This document shows, piece by piece, positions 1 through 12,400 of a DNA stretch of 64,000 bases (position 1 is its first letter; every line of letters starts with the position of its first letter). This stretch comes from Scolanthus callimorphus (lineage: Eukaryota > Cnidaria > Anthozoa > Actiniaria > Edwardsiidae). Made by a program: the position numbers and the translations under genes. The notes under the pieces are model-generated. The model made no database searches. It had not been told where the DNA came from and was given only the letters and a program-made list of their open reading frames with translations. The stretch covers positions 12,205,831 to 12,269,830 of the forward strand of contig CM066914.1 of the NCBI GenBank assembly GCA_033964015.1, given 5' to 3'.

Positions 1-544
1 TCACAACTTATTGCCCATTGATTTGCTGTCTATGTTGTTCGTGTTGTTTATTTCTTGTCTTACAAAAATTTGATTGGGTATTAGTCAGTGGAATGGGCTC
101 CGATTAGCCTCGTCCCGAGACTCGTTTTGGCTGCACGGCTTGTCGGTTAGTGACGTCACGGATAATTTGACGTTTGCCCACGGGCAGCTCTTGGCAACTT
201 TTTAACAGCAAAAATAGTCGACAAAGCTCTGATTATCGTGAAAATGCCCTCTCCCTTAACCAAGTTCCGGGGAGGGGGGGGGGGGGGGGGTGCAGTTGCT
301 GGGGTCTTGTTAATGTTTTTGGCGACATAAGCCTTGTGACCGTGTTTGCTACGGCTGTAACATAATGGCATTCATCGAACCGAAAAGTGACGTGAAAGTA
401 AACCGCCGCATCTTTCTGAAGAAAAGTGTTCGGAGAGTTGTAATTTCAAAATGGCAAGAAAAAGTTCTTCACGGATTCGACTGTAGGTGTCTGTGGTTTG
501 TGCAGAGTTGATCAATCAATGAGTACGTCAAATCCTTTAGACAT

Positions 545-715
545 TTAGGCTTCGTTCACAGTTGGTGCCCGGGCACGGTATCTGAGTGTAGGCATTTGTG
601 TGAACACACCAATTTTTTTCAAGCCCATTTTGGTACCCGAGTACAAGGTCCGGACCTTGTATTCGCAGTACCATTCTGTGCCCATGCCAAGGCACCAAGT
701 GTGAACGCAGCCTTA
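545..715. mobile_element. Short terminal-inverted-repeat element (MITE-like)
   Basis: The left end (TTAGGCTTCGTTCACAGTTGG, near 545) is matched in reverse complement by the right end (CCAAGTGTGAACGCAGCCTTA, ending near 715). The inner part has further complementarity (GGTACCCGAG against GTACAAGG-type blocks). There is no coding capacity. This is the layout of a small non-autonomous DNA transposon. Confidence 0.6.
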
Positions 716-903
716 GACACTTAATTTCTTGGATGTTATCATGCTTTTGAGTTTCCGGTAAATGGCATCCATAAAATAAAAGCCATTAATCTGGGCCTTG
801 GCAGAAATTTTGAAACTCTTTTAGCTTCTTTTTACCTGGAAAATCTATGGTCCAGAGTACATAACGGCAATGCGCAAATGACATCATGCACTATATAAGA
901 TCT

Positions 904-2674
904 TAAGGTGACTCATTCGAAATTCAAAATGCACCCAACTGTCTCTAGAGCGCAAATCTGCGTCGTCAAACTAACGGCTATAACTTTTGTGTCTTTTCCT
1001 CTATTGTTATAATTATTTTTTCAAATCCAAGTTTAATGATGTATAAATATGCTACTGGGAACCGATCGTCTTGAAAACATTTTTGGAAGTCACAATCTAA
1101 ATTTTTGTGAGGCCCTAATTTCATATTCCGGTCGTACTAGAAAAAAAATTTGCCGGTTTTTTTGGCTGAAATTCCAGGAATCGATTCCAGTTGTAGTGAT
1201 CTCGAATCAAGTGAAGTTACAGAAAATTCGTCGGAACAGAAACGCGGTAATAAAAATGCCGTCAGTTATGGTCAACTGTGACCAAATAGAACGCTGATTC
1301 TGGTTGGCTTGAATTGAATTTTAATATTGCTCCGAAAAGTCATTTTTTTGGGCTCTTCCCTCGGCACTATGTTGTATAGTAATGTATTAAACTTTATCGA
1401 GGGTCCGATTTCAAATACCATGAACTACTAAAATGTTTGAACATTATCTACCGAGGAAAGAAATTGTGAAAGACCAATGAATTTATTACAAGAATGTCGC
1501 ATTAAAAGGTGTCGTTATTAGGTATTATTTCTTGCTAAGATTTATATAGACGAGAAGTTTGTGGCATTGGTAAAACTTAGTAACCCGGTTTGACCATGAT
1601 ATTTGCTTATTTGGCATAGAAGAAAATTACAAAGTTACGACATTCGCCCTCTGGTTTTGCACGCAGATTTGAAGCTCTCTTGTTTATGAATGATAATGAA
1701 ATCTGAAGTTTTTCCAGGGGGAGCTCATTAGGCCAAATCTAATCAATAGCAGTCACGCTCCGAAATAGCAATTGTCTGTTAAGTCCCTATGGAACAAAAA
1801 AAGAGTCGACGATAAACGGTTTCTTTGTTCGATGATTAAAGTTGGCCTACTGTGTCCCCCTGGCAAAATGCGAGATTTCATTACCATTCATAAACAAGAC
1901 AGCTTCAAATCTGCGTGCATGACCAGAGGGCGACCGCCGTAACTTTAACAATTTTCTTCTATATCAAATAAGCACGCAAGATGTTCAAACTTGCTTACTA
2001 AGTATTACCAATGCCACAAGCTTCTCGTCTATATACATCTTAGCAAGAAATAATGCGTAATAACAACACATCTTAACTCGACATTCTTGTAATAAATTCA
2101 TTGCGCTTTCACAATTTCTTTCCTCGGTAGATAATGTTCGAACATTTTAGTATTTCATGGTATTTACAATCTGACCTTCGGTAAAGTTTAATACATTACT
2201 ATACAACATAGTGCCGGTGGAAGAGCCCAAAATAATGAGTTTTCGGAGCACTATTAAAATTCAATTCAAGCCAAGCAGAATCAGCGTTCTAATCTGGCAA
2301 TAGTTGACCATAACTGACGGTATTTTTATTACCGCGTTTCTGTTCCGACGAATTTTCTGTAACTTCACTTGATTTGAAATCACTACAACTGGAATCGATT
2401 CCTGGAATTTCAGCCAAAAAAACCGGCAAAATTTTTGTCTAGTACGACCGGAATATGAAATTAGGGCCTCACAAAAATTTAGATTGCGACTTCCAAAATG
2501 TTCTCAAGAAGATCGGTTCCCAGTAGCATATTTATACATCATTAAAGTAGGATTTGAAAAAATAATTATAACAATAGAGGAAAAGACACAAAAGTTATAG
2601 CCGTTAGTTTGACGACGCAGATTTGCGCTCTAGACACAGTTGGGTGCATTTTGAATTTCGAATGAGTCACCTTA
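904..2674. mobile_element. 1.77-kb imperfect palindrome / foldback element with TTAA ends
   Basis: The left arm (about 904-1740) and the right arm (about 1840-2674) are reverse complements over more than 800 bases with scattered mismatches and small indels. For example, TTAAGGTGACTCATTCG at the left edge matches CGAATGAGTCACCTTAA at the right edge, and the block containing GGAATCGATTCC recurs in both arms. The axis is near 1785. There is no open frame of note. TTAA at both outer edges would fit a piggyBac-type target duplication, but TTAA is self-complementary and could simply belong to the arms. A non-autonomous foldback element is the likeliest identity. Confidence 0.75.
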
Positions 2675-2700
2675 AAGGCAATGCCGTCTGTTATGTCCAC

Positions 2701-2918
2701 ATTCTCGAACCCAGAGCTCCCCGGCTCGTCTGCTCGCAGGGGAGGCTCTGGGGACATCCATTTGAGGGCCTTCGCTGATTGGCTGATTTAAACGTTGGGG
2801 CATGCGCAGAAAGGTGTTTCTCTCAGCGGCTCTGTATCAAATCTCGCGCATGCGTCAATGGCTGTCACCAGAGCCTCCCCCGCGAGGTAACGAGCCGGGG
2901 AGCTCTGGGTTCGAGAAT
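2701..2918. mobile_element. MITE, family A, copy 1
   Basis: This is a 218-bp element with long terminal inverted repeats: ATTCTCGAACCCAGAGCTCC at the left and GGAGCTCTGGGTTCGAGAAT at the right. The homology runs inward past GAGGCTCTGG. A near-full-length second copy lies at 16800-17020 and an end fragment at 50157-50181. There is no coding capacity. Confidence 0.8.
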
Positions 2919-3495
2919 GGTCTGTCCAAGGAAAATCAAAATCAAACGACGTGTGTGCGCATGACGTATATGCGCATGCGCGAACGCAAAATACAAAAGA
3001 AACTGCATTTTCCGTTCAACAACTTGTCCCACATGGATCTCATTCATCAGACCTATAAAGTTGGTGATGCATATAAAGTAGTTGATTGTTCACTAACGGT
3101 ATAAGGGGCGTACTTATATGGTCTGGTGGCCGGGCGTACTCTCACCCATAGGTATCTAGCTACTGAGCAACTCAACACCCAGGATAGCGACTGTCAGGGC
3201 CGAAATCTCTGGCGTGGGCGTAAGAACCGTACGGTCGCCATACGACGCTTCATCTCTTTCTCTGGAAGTATACCGGTACTATGGTCCTGGTTTTTTTTTT
3301 CATTCGAAAAAAGTCGAGTAGATATGCCGCTGAAGTGAAAATGTTGAGCGAAAAGGACAGGCAGAATCCTTTGTGTTTTGTGCCCGTTCTCAGTCGTTCT
3401 ATAAAGTCACCTGCAATTGCGTAAAAAAAAATCACGGGTATCCTGTGGAAGTTGTAAGATTAGAAACCTGGGAACTAGTATCAGGGAAGGCCAAG

Positions 3496-6400
3496 ATGGC
3501 GGATCGTAAACAGGTGAGAGACGTCCCTTGTCGCGTGATTTTAAGCAAACTGTACCTCATTTGCCTTTCTAATTTGTGTTTTGAGAACGAAGAACAAATA
3601 ATTTATAATTATCGTCTTTTTATCGCTGTTTTTTATTGAAAATTAAAGTAGAACTTCCGGCAAACACTTTTCTGATTGCCTATCGGCAGGTCGCAGTGGA
3701 AGAAATGCGCAATTGACTTGAGCCACTCAACCGCCCTTGATTATCTCCATCGTTCTGTGTTATTGACAATAGTGCAGCACTAAGCTAATCAAAACTGAAA
3801 CAATATTTCAGACTGTTGAAGACGAAGAGGAGGAATCCGATGGCGAAGAAGAAGAAGAGGAGGAGGAGGAGGAGGAAGAGCCAAAATTGAAATATGAACG
3901 TCTTGGGAATGCTGTCAATGAAATTCTCAGAAAAGATGAGTGTGCCAGCTGTATGGCTGTTCACTCCAAGGTAAGGTTGAGTCGATTCCAACATTGCTGC
4001 AGCCTCTCCCATGGCAAACCCCCTCCCTTGCAAGGCAAGATGCCTCCCCTACCTCCCACTGAAAATGCTTCCCTCCTGGCAAAACGCATTCCTCCCATGC
4101 CAAAATTCCTACCTTCCATTGCAAAATACCTCTCCCTACCTCTCGTGGCAAAACACCTCCCCCTCCCAGATCCCTCCTATGAAAAACCCCTTACTTCCCA
4201 TGGCAAACCCCCTCCCTCCCATTGCAAAATGTACACTGTGCTGTTGAAAAGGATTCCCATTACCCATGAATCATAAAGTCAAGCTTGCCTGTGATTCATG
4301 ATTGGCAGAATTTTGTAGATTTTTTGTGTTCATTTTTTTATAGTTCCTAGCTCTGGGCACACATTATGGCGTAGTCCATGTGATGGATCACCTTGGCAAC
4401 AACATCAGAAGCAAAGAATTTCCCTCGGTAAGACACCATACCTTACATGTCCCTCTTGCATGTCACACTGTGAAGCAACAAAACATTAGTCAATGAATAT
4501 AGATAGAACCAAGCATTGTACTTTATATAATGGGCTGCTTTTATTGATAGCGATCAAAAGGTTCAACGTATACAACAGAAAAGCACCAGAATATCTATTA
4601 GATTAAGTCTAATGAGTCTATCACACATGTGTTCTTCTTCCAGATTCTAATTGCCCCTTCCCAAAACTAATTACGGTACAAATGATTTGGTTACAGGGGG
4701 GCCTTTTTTTATTACCAGAAGAACTGCGTCAATGCAAGTCATTAAAAGGCTTTAAATCCAAATTGGATACTTTAAATCCCAGCTTCTTTGATAGTTTTAG
4801 CTGATATGAAAATAAAATTTCTATCTATCTGTCTATAGTATAATAAGCAGGCAGAAAGAGACATCCCAGATTAAGGAGTAATCACTTGGCAACCAAGCCA
4901 CAGATGCACCTAAATACCAATCTACTTGAAGGGCTGTGCCTGAGCCACCAACACCCAACTTATGATTTTTAATGCTAGTGAATGGCCCCTTTGCCCTATT
5001 GTTTCCCATGAATTACATGTACACTGACTGATATTTTACAATATTGTTTTTGTGCAGCACACAACTGCTGTCAATCAAATCAGTATTGACGAGAATGGCG
5101 ACTTTATTGCAAGCTGCTCAGATGATGGGAGGGTAAGATACATTTCCTAAGCTGCTTCGTCCATTTCTGTTGTCTTTTTATACACAATGTTTTGCGGCTT
5201 ATGCATAGAATGTTGAGGTCTAGAGGCAAAGCATGCTCCCTCGCCTTGATGATGCCAAAGGGTTCTTAATCTTATCTTTTTTCAGGTAGTGATAAATGGA
5301 CTCTATAGTTCAGAAAACAATGTGCAAACAAATTTTGACACACCCATCAAAGTAAGGATTGAAGTTTTATATGATATAATAAGATCTTACTAATTCACGC
5401 TTTTTCTCTTTTTTTGGTCTATATCACAGTCACAGGCTCTAATGCAGGTTTTATATTATATTTCTGGCAGGCAGTGGCTCTGGATCCTGAATTCTCCACC
5501 AAAACCACAAAAGTGTATGTCACAGGAGGAGTTAAGGTGAGGCAGTTGACTGATTGGGTTGTATGATATGAAAGTGCAAATTGGTAAAGCAATACCATAT
5601 GATATTCAAAATATAAATGTAAAACATTTAATAAAAATTCATGCGCACATTTTCTTCATAAAATTTCCTATGGATAGTTAAACTACTAACCAGCATTAGA
5701 GTTAACATGTATGTATGATATGTACATTATAGCTGACTCTGACTGAGAGAGGATGGTTCAGAAACAAGACAACAGTATTACATGAAGGAGAGGGTGCCAT
5801 TCGGACAATAAAATGGAAATCCCACTTTATAGCCTGGTCCAATGATGTGGTTAGTATGCATATGGTTGCATGTAAGCCTTCAAGCAACCTAACCTTTCAC
5901 AGTGTTTGGAGTAGGTAGATCCAGGGTTGGGTTTCAACACCGATTTTTGTTAAAAACTTTGTTGCTAGCCACCGCTGTGTCATGAAATGTCTCGCACTAG
6001 CCACCCCCTTTCTACCATTTCTGCATCCACCAGAAAGATTCACATGATCATTTCAATTATTTTCATACATTTTCTATTAGCCCCCCCCCTCCCCCCACCA
6101 TTTTTGTGACAGACAGACAGACAGATATTTTTATTTGGTCTTGTATACAAAAAGTACATGGATGGGTAGATCCAAATAAAACTTATTTAAAAAGAGGAGA
6201 TGTAATTATTACTATGTAATTATATAGCGTATATAGTGTCTTTCCGGAGGAGGAAGCACTCATGTACAAATTTTGCAATGGCTTTTTGTGCTTTCGTATT
6301 TTTACCTGAGTAATTTATCAAAAAGTGAAAGTAGACTTTGTCAGACAATTTATTAAATTTTGCACTTTCTATTTCCTCTATTTTTCTAATAAGCTCATTG

Positions 6401-9400
6401 CGCTTATCTTTATATATTTTGCAATGGATCAGAAAATGTTGTTCATCTTCAACTTCTTCGTGGCAAATTTGGCAATTCTTTCGCTGGGTGGTTTGTAGGG
6501 CCTTTTATAACGCCCAGTTTCAATTTCTAGACAGTGATACATTCTTTCTTATAACCCTTCCCCCACTTCAAAGTGAGCTCCTCAGGCCATGTGTACATTG
6601 TATAGCAAATCACCTTCATTGATGCTGCGAAGGACATATTAATATTCAGTACTTTTATTCAACCTGAGTTTCCATATACATGTTTAATTAATTCCTTTTT
6701 TCTTCTTATGTAGGGTGTAAGAGTTTATGATGTCAATTCCAAAAGGGTCATAACATACATTAAAAGAGATCAAGGGAGGTAAATCAAAAGGCAACAATCA
6801 TTTAAAAAATGATTAACTCTTTCTTATCATGTTATACTGAGGGCTGTTTTTCCATATTTGTTGCAGCCCTAGACCACAGCTCTACAGAGGGAATCTGTTT
6901 TGGAAAGACAGTGTCACACTTCTAATAGGCTGGGCAGATAGTATTACAGTAAGTTGTGATGTTTTCTGCACTACTTTTTCATGTAGGTTACAAATGAATG
7001 CCTTTGCTACATTTCTTTCTGTTGTTAGGTCTGTGTAGTCAAGACACGAGAACATGAAGCAAGAGACTTGCCCCCTCGATATGTGGAGATTGGTGAGCAG
7101 TTGATGTGCTTTATATTGAGTAATGCTGCTTTCCTCCTTACAGCATGAAATGTTTGTACAAGTTTATTTTTAGAATGCATATTTATGGTCATCAGATTAT
7201 GATGGCCAAAAATATAAGTCATATGATTATTTTTATCTTTTTTCAGTTGGCATGTACAAGACTGACTTCTACATCAGTGGAATTGCATCTTTGGGTCAAG
7301 AAATTGTAAGAACATACACTGGTACCATAAGTGAGACCCAACAAGCCTGCATATATAACACAATTAATGATCTCTATCTAGATATATAGAACATTCCTCA
7401 TTGCTGAGCTGTGTACACAGTTCCTAGTCACACAGGACCAGTGCTTGATTTTAATGAGATACTATAGTCAAAATCAAATTTCATTGAGAGAATTGCTAGC
7501 AGTTGCCTGTCTTAGAGGCTCATAGTCAAGTTGCAGTATCAACGAGCCTGCAAACTGGCCTGCTCATGGTCAGTGGTTGTTTGGTGTTCTGTATGTCTGA
7601 TGTGTCAATGGTACAGTTGCTCACATGCTTTGTAGCTGCAAGAGAGATTTCTTGCTCCTGCAACATCCAGGAAGGTAATATTAATACCGGTAAGTATACC
7701 TTCCACTGAGGAATCAGTGTGACTGGTGCTGCAGGGCGAGCCATGGATTAGAGGCCTATTTCAGTACCACGGGACCCTCAACCAACCCTACATCCCATAT
7801 ATCAACCAGTATTATTTTGTTTCTTTTCAACAGGTGATCTTATCATATATGACAAACATTGAAGCTGAAAATAAAAAGGTAACTGGATTTTGTTGCTAGT
7901 GAAATACTCCATTTTGCAGTTGTGCAACAGTGTTAGTTTGAAAAAAAGTAGCCATACTTCCTTTTTCTTTTCTTTGCTTTGCTTGGTAATTCATTGTCCT
8001 ATATTGTAACTTTATGTTAACCCTCTGCCCGCCTTGTTAGCTAAGCTATTTGCAGGCACTGGCTATTTATTTTTGTTATATGTACATTTTATCTAAAAAA
8101 AACCTGAGTCAAGGTTGGCCTTGCACTGTTAGGGACTCGAAACTTACCATTGTGTGGTTCCAGAAAATATCCATACCCCTTCCTCGGAAGGGCTCCAGGT
8201 GTGTGTGTATTTTTCATACAAATACTGTATTTTTCTTTGGAATTTCGAGAAGGGTGGCTGGGGTCACTTTTCAACACCCTTCCATGGGGGGGAGGGGGGG
8301 GGGGGTTCACTTTTCAACACCCTTCCATGGGGGGGGGGGGGGTATGGTGTGATGCAGCCTTGGTGTGATGCAGCAATTCATGAGGAACTGTGAAAATGTC
8401 TATTGACACCTGTTACATAAATCTCTGTGTGCATGAGCTTTTAGTGACATTTTTTCTGTTGTAGAACGTTGAAGGGATATCAGCACAGCGTCCACAGTTG
8501 AGGATTCTATCATCTCAGAGTTTGAAGGACTATGAAGAGATATCAGCTGATGCCCTGTCAATCAGGGGGTACCAGCTTTATCGATGTGATGACTATCACT
8601 TGGGTATGAACCAAATGGAAACCCAAGTTCAATTTCTTTATACAATCTCACAGGGCATTCTCATTTGGGACTTAGTCATTTAGAAGTTGGGGTAGGAGAA
8701 AGGAGTAAACTTTCTAGCTTAACCAATTATTTTGTAACATGTACTAGTCTGGGCAGAGCCGTGATTACAAAAAAGTAATTGTGATTATTGTGATTATGAT
8801 TCAATGAGATTATGACATGTGTGTTGCATCTTCAGGCTCTTTATTGTTTATACACGCCTCTTGTAAACTTTCAGTGATTAATCTTAATTCTTTCATCTAA
8901 TTTACCAAGCTGCACTTGTTGAAGTTCTTGATACTGCTACTCCCTCACATTTCAAGGGTAAGATTCCTCTCCTGCCTGACTGAGTAGATTCTTTATTGAT
9001 TTTAAGTTGATTATAATATTAACAGAAAATGAATTGTTATTAATGCAAGGAAATAAAAAAGTTTAAATGATCATCATTATCGTCACCATCATTGTTATCA
9101 TGTAATACTTTTGACATCATTATTCCATTCCAGTCCTAATTATGGGCATGGTCATGGATCCAGTGCTATATTTTCTCTGTGAAAATTCATGTGACCCTTT
9201 TGTGGGGATTTCCCATAATCCACAGGATCCTCATTTGTTTGAATCCCTTTCATAACCCTCTTTGTTATCTTGTCCCTTTCCTTTATGACAAGTTTCGAAC
9301 CTTTGTTTTGTAGATGGTTGTTTCCTAGGACAGGATGTCCAGTCTTGATAGTTGATGTGAATACCACAGCTGGTAGTGAAATTAGAGTGAAGGATCAATA

Positions 9401-9494
9401 ATGACGAGATGATTTATTGCTTTGTTCTATAGCAAATGTTGCAGAGGAGAATCTGTTCTACATTGTTAGCCCAAAAGACATTGTCCTTGCAAAG
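3496..9494 (+). CDS. VPS41: VPS41 exons 1-15: acidic N terminus and beta-propeller
   Basis: Exons: 3496-3513, 3812-3970, 4344-4427, 5058-5132, 5286-5351, 5471-5536, 5733-5849, 6714-6778, 6867-6948, 7029-7092, 7247-7305, 7834-7878, 8465-8603, 8910-8957, 9433-9494. All use GT-AG junctions. The encoded residues 1-383 include FLALGTHYG, CSDDGRV, LHEGEGAIR, LFWKDSVTLLIGW and LFYIVSPKD, all familiar VPS41 blocks. Exon 14 (48 nt, phase 1 at both ends) encodes a segment that I cannot place in the human protein and that could be skipped without a frameshift. Confidence 0.92.
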
Positions 9495-12400
9495 GTAGCT
9501 TGACTAAACTGGATAATATGATTTTTCTAACATGAAATAAATCATATTGCCTTTTGTCAATAAATAAAATTTATAATTATATAGCCAGCTCGAAATCCCA
9601 TTGTGCCGGCAGATCGATTTTTCTTGAATCGTCCAATTATTTTTAAATTGGATCGCGCGCGCTTTAATTGGACAGTTCGCACCTAAAATTGGACAGTTTG
9701 GGTTTGAACATGGATGTTATATAATTAATAAATAACAGGACTCCATGCTTATCCAATTACGAAAAAAATGGATGATTCCTCGGAACTCTAAATTGGACTC
9801 GTCCAATTTTGGAGTTCCTCTGAATCATCCAATTTTTTCTTAATTGGACAGCATGTAGTCCTATTATATATACTAAGTGTGCTACAGTTTCTACAGTGTA
9901 TAGTAATAGTAGTCATACTACTTTTCACCAAGCCTGACTCTCTTATTTTTAGCCACGAGATATGGATGATCACATTAGTTGGCTGATTGAGCACAGCAAG
10001 TTTGAGGTGAGAAAACATAAGAAAATGAGCTATTTAATGTGGAGATACACAATAGACCTCCTCGGCTTGCCTGTTTGTTTTGCCCATTTCAGATCACGTG
10101 GCATTCCCATGAGTATTCTTTCTTTGTTTTTCTGCTATGCACCGAAGGATATATGAATATGGAATCATTCCAAACAAAGAGAGAATACTCATGGGAATGC
10201 CACGTGATCTGAAATGGGCAAAACAAACAGGCAAGCCGAGGAGGTCTATACAACTGATCATTGTAAGAATTAGCCTGAAATTTCAGCCATCTTTTCTCCC
10301 TTCACTCCTATACACTCCCAGAAAGATGGCTGAAAATTCAGGCAATGTTAGGGTCAGTAACAGAAATAGCAGTTTTTATCAACTGAAAAGCCTGCTTTTT
10401 TCAGGAGGCCCTTTTGGCTGTCGAGACAAACAAGAAAGAAGTGAAGAAACACAATCATCAGGTATAGAAAATTTGACATGAAAACTCCTGATGTTCTGCT
10501 ACAGTTGTCTAAATGGCTTACAATATCATTCACATATTGATAAATATTACTATTTTCTTTATTCCATTGAACAGGAAATTGGTCGAGCCTACCTGAAATC
10601 CCTGATGGATGAAGGGAACTATGAACAGGCAGCAAGGTATGTTGATCGGAGTCAAATACTGTACAACAAATATTTAAATGGGAGCATTAAAGACTGGGCC
10701 TCTATCCTCAGTTTTGGTTACATGAGATGCCTGATTACTGTATCATGTATAACATGGGCACTCCCCAATGCCTCTTGGCAAGTGGAACATCCCCCCCCCC
10801 CTCAGTCACAGGGGCGTAGCCAGATCCTCAGAAAGGGGGGTCACAACCTTAATGTTTACTGTATTTTTCGTCCCCAAAGGGGGGTCACAACCGATTTTTT
10901 CCTTAATGTTTACTGTATTTTTCGTCTCCAAAGGGGGGTCCTGGGCCCCCCTGGCTATGCCCCTGAGTCAGTCTTGCCCACCAAAATAGGGCTACTAAAC
11001 TACTTTATACCTTCTCTAGAACTTGTGTAAAAGTGCTGGGTGAGGACAAAAAGCTGTGGGAAGACGAAGTTTACAAGTTTGCTCGCAAGCATCAACTTAA
11101 GGTTCTGCCCCATGTTACCATTTTATTGCATTCTTTTGCTGATGCAGAATATTAAGAATAGCAAGTTCTAAAGGTCTATCATATAATATTAGGCAATTGC
11201 ACCCTATATCCCCCGTGGAAATGTCAAACTGAGTTCAGCCATCTATGAAATGGTGCTGTATGACTTCCTCAAGACAGATTACAAGGTTAGTGATGGTGAA
11301 TTTGTAGAGATAGTGACCCATGACCTGAGAAATGCCATGGTAAAATACAGCAAAAGCAGTGATCTATAATGAGGCCCTCCCAGGGCCACCTTTATTGACG
11401 CCTTAAAAAGAGAGGTGGAGGCTGCCAGCACTGACAAGCTAGCTACGTGCATGCCAGACCCTTGAGACTGGGCCACCAGATGGCGACTCAGCTGTGGCCA
11501 CCTTGAGTGAGTGAACCCTTGTTTGGTGGATAGAATGCTTATGTTCATAATTAATTTCCCATTTCATTAACAGAAATTCCAGGATTTGATCAAGGAGTGG
11601 CCAGGTGACTTGTATAGTGTCCAGGCAATAATAAGTGCTGTCCAGGTAATATACAGCACCTTACATTTTGCATTTATTATCCATTATTCCTACTCTAATC
11701 ATGTGATGTCTTTGCAGGAAGAACTCGAAAAAGAACCAACCAGTGAAAAGGAACCAAAAAACCGTCTTCTTCTAGAAACACTTGGTGAAATGTAAGTAAC
11801 ATGTACAATTTGCTCATGCTTTATAACATACATTTATAACTAATACTGTAGTTTCATTCTGTCTTTAGGTATACGCACCTCAAGCGCTATGATAAGAGCC
11901 TGGCCATATACCTCAAGTAAGCAAGAAAGTAATTTTGTCGTTTTTATCAGCCTCATAAAGTTACTGAACGGTGACGAGCTATGATAGAGAACATTTTGTA
12001 TGCCTGTGAAGTGCTGTGACCTGACGGTTGCGGTCACAACACGGAACCTGCCCTGCTATACAGAATGAAATACGAAATCTACTCTATGACTCACCAAACC
12101 GCGATTTTTGTCCCCAGTCAAGGGTAGGATTCAGCAAACATGTGTCACAATTTCTAATTGTAAAATTGACAACGAAAAAGCCTGTTTCCTCATATTTCAT
12201 AGGCAACATCTGGCTACGCCACTGATATTGTATCGATTCAAATTTTTTTGTATTAATAACAATATCCACGAAAATATCACTGCTATTTTGCTCAGGTTGG
12301 GTCATTCAGATGTGTTTAACCTCATCCACCAGCATAACTTGTTCAAGTCTATTCAAGATAAGATCGTCATGCTTATGGAGTTCGACTGGAAGGTACACAG

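Larger units (their letters stand above)
1..3495. other. Upstream intergenic region, no gene seen
   Basis: I find no supported coding exon here. The short open frames lack homology I recognise and overlap repeats. A long G run lies near 270-291. The region is mostly mobile-element debris: an inverted-repeat element (545-715), a 1.77-kb palindrome (904-2674) and a MITE (2701-2918). The last ~100 bases before 3496 should carry the VPS41 5' untranslated region and core promoter, but I see no clear TATA box or initiator that would fix the start site. Confidence 0.6.

Noticed and set aside
3887..4276. 129-codon Pro-rich frame
   Set aside because: It starts inside VPS41 exon 2 and reads through the donor into CCTCCC repeats; the conserved protein continues at 4344.
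9152..9367. 71-codon antisense frame in VPS41 intron 14
   Set aside because: It has no domain I recognise, no neighbouring exon and unremarkable length for intronic sequence.
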